Below, in pieces: positions 27,742 to 34,994 of a stretch of DNA of 64,000 nt; the first letter of the stretch is position 1, and each line of letters begins with the position of its first letter. Location: assembly GCA_019638255.1 (NCBI GenBank), contig JAHBUD010000001.1, forward strand, positions 372,001-436,000, written 5' to 3'. This stretch comes from Cyclobacteriaceae bacterium. GTDB lineage: Bacteria > Bacteroidota > Bacteroidia > Cytophagales > Cyclobacteriaceae. Below the pieces are notes generated by a model. That model worked only from the letters and a program-made list of their open reading frames with translations, was not told where the DNA came from and searched no databases. A program made the translations under genes and the position numbers.

Positions 27742-28722
27742 ATGAAACCGTTCCTTCTAATTATCCTTACTTTTCTTGCTAGCATTACTAGTGCGCAGGT
27801 AAACAGCCTATCGGCATTGAGTCGGTTAAAGACCGGTGCTCCGCTCCCTGAAAAAATATTGAGCTCCCGATCTGCAGTACTGTACAGTCCTGAACTTACC
27901 CGTAAAGAAATAGATGAGATTCATGCCAGTCTTGCACGAACCGGTATTGATGCCGTTGCCTATTTTGAACTGGACAGGGTGTTCGCGGGTCGTGATGTTC
28001 AACTGGCCTTCAGTGAATATTTCTCAACCCGTGAAATCAGCAACTTTGTAGTCTTTCAGAAATCCAGTACGTACAAAATAATTGTTACCCCATACAACGG
28101 AGGAACAAATCTGATTGAGCCCGAACAGTCCGCATGGATGACTGAAGACGCCTACTTGAAAGAGGCGCTGCGCTTACTCTACAGTAATGCATTGAATGCC
28201 TATCGAAAGCAGAACTTATTGATAAGTGAAGTTGCTGAAACACGGTTGTCAGTAAATGTAATTACCGGCAGACGAACAGAGGCGTTTGCCACCGATTTAA
28301 AAGTTGATCGCCTTGCCGTGCAGAAGTTTGGCGATGAGCAACTTGATCGGGAGCTGGAGGAGATCATGAAGGATTATCCATTCAAGTATACGTTGGTTGA
28401 TAATATGATTCCCGAAACCGAGCTGCGCAAACAAGGAATGTTTTACATCCTGTGTATGATTCAATCCCGAGGCCCGGTAGCGAAGCAATTACTCGGATAT
28501 GAAGTTGGTGAAGCGGAGTCCGCGTTGGTTTCGGTTACCTTCCCGAACGGGCAGGAACAGTTAAAAACCATTCCTGCCAATACCCAGGTTTATAAGTTTT
28601 ATGCACGGCAAATACAATTCAACAATGTTTTTTTAGGAACCCGTTGGGATGCTGATGTTAACTGGCAACAGGCTCTCCGTAATTTTATTTTGGGATTCAA
28701 GCGGGAACTAAGAATTAACTAA
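27742..28722 (+). CDS. Exported protein of unknown function
   Basis: A 326-residue protein with a signal peptide (MKPFLLIILTFLASITSAQ). The N-terminal half has SPELTRKEIDEIHASLARTGIDAVAYFELDRVFAGRDVQ, a helix-strand pattern suggesting a Toll/NTase-like Rossmann piece, and the middle has ELEEIMKDYPFKYTLVDNMIPETELRKQGMFYILCM. No catalytic motif or named family was recognised. It follows the Rieske gene by 41 bases on the same strand. The order suggests co-transcription but not a shared function. Confidence 0.75.
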   Translation: MKPFLLIILTFLASITSAQVNSLSALSRLKTGAPLPEKILSSRSAVLYSPELTRKEIDEIHASLARTGIDAVAYFELDRVFAGRDVQLAFSEYFSTREISNFVVFQKSSTYKIIVTPYNGGTNLIEPEQSAWMTEDAYLKEALRLLYSNALNAYRKQNLLISEVAETRLSVNVITGRRTEAFATDLKVDRLAVQKFGDEQLDRELEEIMKDYPFKYTLVDNMIPETELRKQGMFYILCMIQSRGPVAKQLLGYEVGEAESALVSVTFPNGQEQLKTIPANTQVYKFYARQIQFNNVFLGTRWDADVNWQQALRNFILGFKRELRIN

Positions 28723-28843
28723 AGTTTTCTTTTAGTCTTAAAACTGTAATAAGAATTGAACCCGGTTGCTTAAATTTCGTTGAAATAGGTAGAATCGCTG
28801 CTGGCATGAAGCTTGCACAGTTAAAGAAAAAGTCAAATAAGCT

Positions 28844-29230
28844 ATGAAAAAGGTGTTGATGGTGGGGTTATTCATGGTTAGTCTGAATGTTGCGTTTGCC
28901 TATTCTTCAAGCATTGCTATTCAAACCTCAAAACAGTCATCCATGCAGGTTTATGTTAACGGCAAGCTTTACAATAAGCAACCCGAGAACTTTGTGCGCA
29001 TCAAGAGCAGTGCCGGGCTGTACAAGATTGAGGTGAAAGTGTTGAACCCTTACGATAAAGAATGGTACATGGTGCGCAAAGATGTACGCATCGAAAAAGG
29101 CTTTGAGTTTTACTATAAAATTGAATTTGCTGAAGGGCAACGACCAAAACTACGGGCCATACGAAGTTATCCGGTGTACAGTCACTACTTTCTAAATCCT
29201 GCACTGTATAACAGGCACCCTACTACTTAG
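28844..29230 (+). CDS. Small exported PEGA-like protein of unknown function
   Basis: A 128-residue protein with a signal peptide (ends AFAYSS). The mature part, MQVYVNGKLYNKQPENFVRIKSSAGLYKIEVKVL, looks like a PEGA or DUF4476-type N-terminal beta domain. The remainder is short. It may be a cell-surface or outer-membrane-associated protein. Its 3' end overlaps the convergent glycine-rich membrane gene by 8 bases. Confidence 0.7.
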   Translation: MKKVLMVGLFMVSLNVAFAYSSSIAIQTSKQSSMQVYVNGKLYNKQPENFVRIKSSAGLYKIEVKVLNPYDKEWYMVRKDVRIEKGFEFYYKIEFAEGQRPKLRAIRSYPVYSHYFLNPALYNRHPTT

Positions 29231-29561
29231 TCGCTTTTTTGCTCCGGTTACTAATCAGCAGTACGATTACCAAAACAATCACGAGTGTAGTCATTGATCG
29301 GGGGGAGAAGAAATATGGAAAATGGTAGTTTACATTCCATCCGAACAATCCACCAAAAATCCAGCTAAGTACCTCCGCAATTACTCCGAATATCGCTCCG
29401 AAAACACCGGCCAACACACCAAAAATTCCAGCTACTATTCCAATAAGGGCACCAAAAAGGCCCATGGCCAGTCCAAATAATCCTCCGGCCAACCCGATCC
29501 ATAATGGAAATGTAAGTAAGAGTACAATTATCAGAAGCGCGTTTGCCGTTGATTTAGTCAT
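29223..29561 (-). CDS. Glycine-rich small membrane protein
   Basis: A 112-residue inner-membrane protein. The first 75 residues are a near-continuous hydrophobic stretch with a striking small-residue periodicity (GLFGLAMGLFGALIGIVAGIFGVLAGVFGAIFGVIAEV), which would pack as tightly zipped helices. A second TM (TTLVIVLVIVLLIS) ends with a basic SNRSKKATK tail. This resembles small Bacteroidota envelope-stress or PspC-neighbour proteins, but no family is certain. Converges with and overlaps the PEGA-like gene. Confidence 0.7.
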   Translation of the reverse strand: MTKSTANALLIIVLLLTFPLWIGLAGGLFGLAMGLFGALIGIVAGIFGVLAGVFGAIFGVIAEVLSWIFGGLFGWNVNYHFPYFFSPRSMTTLVIVLVIVLLISNRSKKATK

Positions 29562-29761
29562 TTGTTGGTTGCTTTTGATCTGTGATTATTCAAAAACCTG
29601 ACCACTATTGAAAAATCCAATTTTTAACTCAAAACGGAATAATCAGGCACCATATTATGCATCTGATTGTTCAGTTATGTACAGCTTGTGTGTTCGATTT
29701 TGTAAATAGAAATGCCTAGTATTACTAAATTTCAAAGTATTTATCGGCATCGATAGAGATC

Positions 29762-31411
29762 ATGTTACGCTGGTTAATTTTTTTTCTCATCATAAGCTTT
29801 ACCGGTTTTGGGCAGCAGGTAATTGAAGGAAAGGTTGTTGATAAAGAAACCGGGCAACCTGTTCCATTTGCTTCTATTGGAGTGGTCGGCACATCTAAAG
29901 GAACAAGCTCAAATCTCAATGGTCAGTTTTCCCTGGCGGTGGATATCCCTTTCTCTGTTAAAGTTAGCTGTGTTGGATATGAATCACTGGTGATCTCATC
30001 CGTTGAAGATTTGCGGTTGATTCAATTGAAGCCGGCATCCATTGAACTCAGCGAAATCATCATCTACCGAAGGTCGATCGATCCCTCACGTGTTGTGCGA
30101 AGAGCCTTATCGAATGTTTCGAGTAACTATGACAATCAACCTTTTCTTCAGAAATTTTTCTACAGGCATTACTGTAAAGATGATTCGGAGTATGGACGCT
30201 TAATTGAGGCCGCTGTTGATGTTTGGAAACATCGGGGCTATAGGTCTTCTCAGCGCCATGCCGGAGAGAAGGAAGAAATCAGGGTAACACAACTTCGCAG
30301 AAGTTTGGATAAAACTGTAGCTGCGCAAGGTCATGAGCCTATAGCCATCCGCAACGTTTTGCAAGCTGATCTTGTGGGGTACCAGGTCTATGAAAAAGGC
30401 AAAATGCCTTCCTTTTTTAATGACATAAGTAATTTGCGTGCAGATTTCGATCGCTACACCTTCACGTACGATGCCACCACCGTTTACGATGGTCAGGAGA
30501 TTTACATGATTGCTTACGCGAGTAAACCCGACTCCATTCTGACTACCTCCGGCTATGTCGAGGCTCCCTCTGTTTCGGGTATGCTTTCAATTACCACCAA
30601 AACATACGCCATTGTTAAAATGGAAGAAACGAAAACCGATGGCTTTAACACGTTGAATACCTCTGCCTACTACCGTATGTCCGACAACCGATACTATCCG
30701 TATCATTTTGTTCGTGATGGTAAATCTGTTTTTTCTGATGGCACCTCTCACACGTATCACATCGAATTAATGTCTGTTGAAATTCGTAAAGATCCCGCTG
30801 AAAAATTCTACAGCAAGGAGCCTAGTAAAACTGAACTGCTGACTATTCCCTATGATTCCATTTACTGGAACAATGCTACCATATTAAAGACAACCCCACT
30901 CGAAGATAAAATTATTGATGACTTAGGCGGAGGCGAGTCACTTAGCAGCCAATTTCTTCGGTATCAGCAATACGAATGGAGCATCTCGGATGGTGGTAAT
31001 CATGCAGAAGAAAAATTTAATTGTTATAAGGAGTTCAGTAAAAACAACAGGGTTTTACTTCTTGTCTTCTGGGATAACAACTGCGACTTATCCTGCATTT
31101 TAGAAATTGAGCAAATCAAGCGATTACAGAAAGCATACCGGAAAGATTTGTCCGTTGTCATGCTTTCATCTGATCCTGATGAATCGCGATGGAGACAAGT
31201 TGTATACAAGTACAATTGGTTTGCTGACGGAATAGTCAATTACAGGATTGGTGAGAAATCTCAACTTAAACAACTGTATAAAATCAAGGACACACCAACC
31301 TTTATTATCCTCGACAAAAACAGTAAGGTGCATTTAACTCAATCGACCGAGCCCGGTAGTTTAAATCTCGAAGAGGAACTTAGAATCTTGTTTGAGCATC
31401 CAGGTGAATAA
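29762..31411 (+). CDS. CarboxypepD_reg-like protein fused to a C-terminal thioredoxin fold
   Basis: A 549-residue exported protein. After the signal (SFTGFGQQ) comes a carboxypeptidase-regulatory-like beta domain (VIEGKVVDKETGQPVPFASIGVVGTSKGTSSNLNG, written here in parts: VDKETGQPVPFASI, GTSSNLNGQFSL). A central 300-residue beta-rich domain common to Bacteroidota surface proteins follows. The C-terminal 120 residues are a TlpA/AhpC-like thioredoxin fold (LLLVFWDNNC, VVMLSSDPDESRWRQV, the cis-Pro site DTPTFIILD). The active pair is spaced CxxxC (C441, C445), as in SCO/copper-type proteins, rather than CxxC. Partner unknown. Confidence 0.82.
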   Translation: MLRWLIFFLIISFTGFGQQVIEGKVVDKETGQPVPFASIGVVGTSKGTSSNLNGQFSLAVDIPFSVKVSCVGYESLVISSVEDLRLIQLKPASIELSEIIIYRRSIDPSRVVRRALSNVSSNYDNQPFLQKFFYRHYCKDDSEYGRLIEAAVDVWKHRGYRSSQRHAGEKEEIRVTQLRRSLDKTVAAQGHEPIAIRNVLQADLVGYQVYEKGKMPSFFNDISNLRADFDRYTFTYDATTVYDGQEIYMIAYASKPDSILTTSGYVEAPSVSGMLSITTKTYAIVKMEETKTDGFNTLNTSAYYRMSDNRYYPYHFVRDGKSVFSDGTSHTYHIELMSVEIRKDPAEKFYSKEPSKTELLTIPYDSIYWNNATILKTTPLEDKIIDDLGGGESLSSQFLRYQQYEWSISDGGNHAEEKFNCYKEFSKNNRVLLLVFWDNNCDLSCILEIEQIKRLQKAYRKDLSVVMLSSDPDESRWRQVVYKYNWFADGIVNYRIGEKSQLKQLYKIKDTPTFIILDKNSKVHLTQSTEPGSLNLEEELRILFEHPGE

Positions 31412-31414
31412 AAA

Positions 31415-31436
31415 AAACCCGGAATTACCCGGGTTT
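31415..31436. terminator. Bidirectional terminator, mainly for the fad operon
   Basis: AAACCCGG (31415-31422) and CCGGGTTT (31429-31436) form an 8-bp stem with a 6-base loop. On the minus strand it is followed by a run of T from the A-tract 31410-31417, so it ends the fadE transcript. On the plus strand the T-run is weak (TTTCTGTCTT). Confidence 0.85.
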
Positions 31437-31468
31437 CTGTCTTAAGTCTTCCTACTTATATCTAAAGT

Positions 31469-33271
31469 TTAAAAGGCATAGGTTCCTTTTTCAATCACAT
31501 GATTGGCCACTTTTCTTCTTGCCTCTTTCAAGTTGTAAGGATCAATCTTGGTAAAGCGCTTCAATCCCATCAGCATTAAGCGTTGTTCATCACCATCGGC
31601 AAATGAAGTTATCGCTTCACGACCGGCAGCCGCTGCTTTATTAACAGCATGATGTAAATAAATCATGGCCATCTCTTTTTGCATTTCACAAGCTTTTTCT
31701 CCACGTATGCCAATAAGTTTTTCAACTCTCAACAACGTAGATTCTGCCACATAGCCTTCAATCATCATATCGGCCAGGTTCATTAATATCTCCTGCTCAT
31801 CGGATAGCTTCATCATGAATTTCTGCACAGCAGCACCCGCCACCATCAGTCCAGCCTTCTTTAAATTAGCCAGCACTTTCTTTTCCTTCACAAACACACC
31901 CTCTTCTTCGCTTGCTCCAAAATCAGGAATTGACATCAGTTCTTTCTGAACGGCCATTGCCGGATTCATAAGATCTAATGTTCCCTTCATGGCACGCTTC
32001 AAAATCATATCTACAGTAAGCAGTCGATTGATTTCATTGGTACCTTCAAATATGCGATTGATGCGAGCATCGCGATACGCGCGATCCATAGGGCCTTCAG
32101 CTGAAAAGCCCATGCCTCCGTATATCTGTACGCCTTCGTCAACAGTATAGTCAAGCACTTCAGAGCCATGTACTTTTAAAATAGCACATTCAATAGCAAA
32201 CTCTTCCAGTGCTTTTAATCTGGCTTTCCCGGGCTCCATGCCACCAGCGATGAACGCATTGTACGCATCATCAATATTTTGTGAAGCACGATAATGAGCT
32301 GACTCAGATGCAAATATTTTAGTACACGCCTCTGCAATCTTAAACTTAATAGCCCCAAAGCTGGCAATGGGTGTTCCAAACTGCTTACGTTCCTTAGCAT
32401 AATTTACCGCAGTGGAGACACACATCTTGCTTCCGCCAACGGCAGCAACACCGAGTTTAATCCTTCCAATATTCAGAATGTTAACAGCAATCTTGAAACC
32501 ATTTTCGCGCTCGCTTAACAAATTTTCAACCGGCACCTTACAATCGTTAAAGAAAATCTGACGGGTAGATGAGCCTTTTATGCCCATCTTCTTCTCTTCT
32601 TCGTTCATGGTAATGCCGCCAAAGGCTTTCTCCACGATAAAGGCACTCAGGTTTTTATCATTATCAATTTTGGCGAACACAACAAACACATCCGCAAAGC
32701 CGCCATTGGTGATCCACATTTTTTGTCCGTTGATGACGTAGTGTTTTCCATCGGCACTAAGTACAGCTTTTGTTTTTCCGCTGTTGGCATCAGAGCCTGA
32801 ATCGGGTTCTGTCAGACAGTACGCTGCTTTCCATTCTCCCGTAGCGAGCTTGGGAATATATTTTTTCTTCTGCTCTTCGTTTCCATAATATAATATCGGC
32901 AAGGTGCCAATGCCGGTGTGTGCTGAAATACCAACCGCAAAAGAATGACCTGCACCCAGTACTTCCGCCACCAGCATAGCAGTATTGAAATCCATACCAA
33001 ATCCGCCATACTCTTGCGGAACGGATGTTCCCAACAAACCAAGCTCACCGGCCTTATCTAACAATGAAGGCATCAACTCCGGATGCTTCATGGAATCAAT
33101 CTCATCCAGTCGCGGATGAATCTCCTTCTTTAGAAAATCTTCGCACTGCTGCTTGATCATCAATTGCTCTTCATTGAATTCTTCAGGAATGAAGATTTCG
33201 TTTGCCTGCGTTTCACGAATCAGGAATTCACCTCCTTTGATTGCGTTTTTGGTTGCTATTTCGGTTGCCAT
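31469..33271 (-). CDS. fadE: Acyl-CoA dehydrogenase (fadE type, 600 residues)
   Basis: First oxidation of fatty-acid beta-oxidation, acyl-CoA to trans-2-enoyl-CoA, FAD-dependent. The acyl-CoA dehydrogenase domains run from about 35 to 420: EFNEEQLMIKQQCEDFL, GSGSDA-type CLTEPDSGSDANS, WITNGGFADVFVVFAK, and GMGFSAEGPMDRAYRDARINRIFEGTNEI with the Arg-Asp pair and Glu region. A C-terminal extension of about 170 helical residues gives a VLCAD-like length. It is the last gene of a marR-fadN-fadA-fadE unit and ends at a terminator. The symbol follows the B. subtilis fadNAE operon order. Confidence 0.9.
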   Translation of the reverse strand: MATEIATKNAIKGGEFLIRETQANEIFIPEEFNEEQLMIKQQCEDFLKKEIHPRLDEIDSMKHPELMPSLLDKAGELGLLGTSVPQEYGGFGMDFNTAMLVAEVLGAGHSFAVGISAHTGIGTLPILYYGNEEQKKKYIPKLATGEWKAAYCLTEPDSGSDANSGKTKAVLSADGKHYVINGQKMWITNGGFADVFVVFAKIDNDKNLSAFIVEKAFGGITMNEEEKKMGIKGSSTRQIFFNDCKVPVENLLSERENGFKIAVNILNIGRIKLGVAAVGGSKMCVSTAVNYAKERKQFGTPIASFGAIKFKIAEACTKIFASESAHYRASQNIDDAYNAFIAGGMEPGKARLKALEEFAIECAILKVHGSEVLDYTVDEGVQIYGGMGFSAEGPMDRAYRDARINRIFEGTNEINRLLTVDMILKRAMKGTLDLMNPAMAVQKELMSIPDFGASEEEGVFVKEKKVLANLKKAGLMVAGAAVQKFMMKLSDEQEILMNLADMMIEGYVAESTLLRVEKLIGIRGEKACEMQKEMAMIYLHHAVNKAAAAGREAITSFADGDEQRLMLMGLKRFTKIDPYNLKEARRKVANHVIEKGTYAF

Positions 33272-33304
33272 ACTTTGTATTGTTTCGACATTAGTATCAA
33301 GACG

Positions 33305-33670
33305 TTAGACATAAGACTCCTGGCGCAACGTCTTGATTAAGCCAAAAGTCATTTTTTGTATCTCAGAAATCCTAATCGTTAAAAAATCCAATTGTTCCTG
33401 AGTAATCAGGTTTACATCAAAAGAAAGAATCAATAGCGTTTCAAGCTCATATGCTGATCCCAAACTGATGTTTAAGAATTGTGCAAAGTCCTTATCTGTA
33501 TTTCGCCCTGCACCTTCAGCAATGTTGGTTGGAATTGAGACTGTGCATCTGCGAAGCTGTGAAATCAATCCATACTTTTCCGAAGAAGGAAAGTCGACTG
33601 TCAACTCATAAATCTCTTTAACGAGTTGTCTCGATAGTTGCCAAACTTTTAACTCTTTGAAATTATGCAT
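33305..33670 (-). CDS. Four-helix-bundle protein (S23 / 23S rRNA intervening-sequence protein family)
   Basis: A 121-residue protein with the family signature: FKELKVWQLSRQLVKEIYELT, FPSSEKYGLISQLRRCTVSIPTNIAEGAGR and a C-terminal ISEIQKMTFGLIKTL. Members are the IVP proteins inserted in rRNA spacers, the Avd accessory protein of diversity-generating retroelements, and many stand-alone genes of unknown role. Here it stands alone inside a beta-oxidation operon between thiolase and acyl-CoA dehydrogenase. It is flanked by a 21-bp-period repeat, which looks like an insertion that kept the operon transcript intact. Confidence 0.9.
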   Translation of the reverse strand: MHNFKELKVWQLSRQLVKEIYELTVDFPSSEKYGLISQLRRCTVSIPTNIAEGAGRNTDKDFAQFLNISLGSAYELETLLILSFDVNLITQEQLDFLTIRISEIQKMTFGLIKTLRQESYV

Positions 33671-33727
33671 TGTCTTACTACTTACGTCCTTTGTCTTACT
33701 ACTTAAGTCTCTTGTCTTACGTCTAAT
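33670..33727. repeat. Three-copy 21-bp-period repeat at the four-helix gene
   Basis: TTGTCTTACTACTTA occurs at 33670-33684 and 33691-33705, and TTGTCTTAC again at 33712, all at a 21-base step. Words of the same family (GTCTAATGTCTA, GTCTTGCTACTTA, GACATTAG, GACATAAGAC) occur in the two other gaps of the operon, at 33287-33312 and 34919-34994. Confidence 0.75.
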
Positions 33728-34898
33728 TCAACAGTTCATAAATCCCTGCCACACCCTGTCCTCCACCAACACACGCGGTAACCATGCCGTATTTTTTATT
33801 TTGTCTGCGTAGTTCATTGAACAGTTGTACAGAAAGCCTTGCACCGGATGATCCAAGTGGATGCCCCACAGCTATTGCTCCTCCGTTAACATTCAATTTC
33901 TTACGATCGATGCCCAACTCCTTCACTACGGCCAATGCCTGTGCGGCAAAGGCTTCGTTGAGTTCAATCAAGTCAATATCATCTAATTTCATGTTGGCCA
34001 ACTTAAGTGCCTTTGGAATGGCGGCCACCGGACCAATGCCCATAATGCGTGGATCAACGCCTGCTGCGGCATAGCTCACCATGCGCGCGATGGGCTTCAC
34101 ATTCAATTGCTTCATCATGCGCTCGCTCATCACTACCACAAAGGCTGCGCCATCAGATGTCTGCGATGAATTACCTGCTGTTACTGTTCCGCCCATGGCA
34201 AACACCGGCTTTAATTTTGACAGCCCCTCTACGGTTGTATCTGCGCGGATACCTTCATCTGTCGCCACAGTAAACTCACGGGTTTTCTTTTTGCCGCTCT
34301 CATCAACGTAAACTTCCTTCACCGTAATCGGCACCACTTCATCTTTAAACTTTCCATCCTTCCACGCGGCCGCAGCTTTCATGTGCGACTCATATGAAAA
34401 ATGATCTTGCTCTTCACGCGAAATTCCAAATTGCTTGGACACTTCCTCTGCCGTTAAGCCCATGCTGGTATAGTAGGTGGGATTTTCGGTTGCGATTTTA
34501 TAATTGAGTGCAGTCTTGATTCCCATAACCGGCACCAGCGACATCGACTCCGTTCCACCGGCAATAATAACATCGGCCATGCCTGCCTGTATGCGTTGAC
34601 TTGCTATCGCGATAGTCTCCACACCTGATCCGCAGTAGCGGTTCACAATCATGCCGGGCACATCCAGACCCAACGCAAGAAGAGAAATCATTCTTCCCAT
34701 CTGCATGCCTTGTTCGGCTTCGGGTACGGCATTGCCCACAATCAGGTCATCAACCATTTTGTTTTCCAAACCAGGAACAGATTTAACCAGATGCTTGATC
34801 ACATCTGCCGCCAAATCATCAGGCCTCACAAAACGAAAGCCTCCCTTTTTTGCTTTACCTACTCCGGTACGGTAACCTGCTACGATGTATGCGTCCAT
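33723..34898 (-). CDS. fadA: Acetyl-CoA C-acyltransferase (3-ketoacyl-CoA thiolase)
   Basis: A 391-residue thiolase, last step of beta-oxidation. The nucleophile C89 is in NRYCGSGVETIA, the acid/base H346 in AVGHPLGSSGAR and C376 in TACVGGGQG. The full length is normal for FadA. It lies between fadN (stop 97 bases upstream) and the inserted four-helix-bundle gene, and is probably transcribed with fadN and fadE. Confidence 0.95.
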   Translation of the reverse strand: MDAYIVAGYRTGVGKAKKGGFRFVRPDDLAADVIKHLVKSVPGLENKMVDDLIVGNAVPEAEQGMQMGRMISLLALGLDVPGMIVNRYCGSGVETIAIASQRIQAGMADVIIAGGTESMSLVPVMGIKTALNYKIATENPTYYTSMGLTAEEVSKQFGISREEQDHFSYESHMKAAAAWKDGKFKDEVVPITVKEVYVDESGKKKTREFTVATDEGIRADTTVEGLSKLKPVFAMGGTVTAGNSSQTSDGAAFVVVMSERMMKQLNVKPIARMVSYAAAGVDPRIMGIGPVAAIPKALKLANMKLDDIDLIELNEAFAAQALAVVKELGIDRKKLNVNGGAIAVGHPLGSSGARLSVQLFNELRRQNKKYGMVTACVGGGQGVAGIYELLN

Positions 34899-34930
34899 AT
34901 TTTTACTTTTAGTAGTATGACTTAAGTATT

Positions 34931-34976
34931 AAGTAGCAAGACAAAAGCAGCACAGTTATTTTTAGTCTTGCTACTT
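34931..34976. repeat. Inverted repeat between fadN and fadA
   Basis: AAGTAGCAAGAC (34931-34942) and GTCTTGCTACTT (34965-34976) are perfect 12-base arms with a 22-base loop. The arm is a variant of the GTCTTACTACTTA word repeated near the four-helix gene. As RNA it would form a stable hairpin inside the fad transcript. Confidence 0.7.
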
Positions 34977-34994
34977 ATGTCTTTCGTCTAATGT

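Noticed and set aside
33305..33670. Diversity-generating retroelement (Avd-like protein)
   Set aside because: No reverse transcriptase, template repeat or variable repeat lies nearby.
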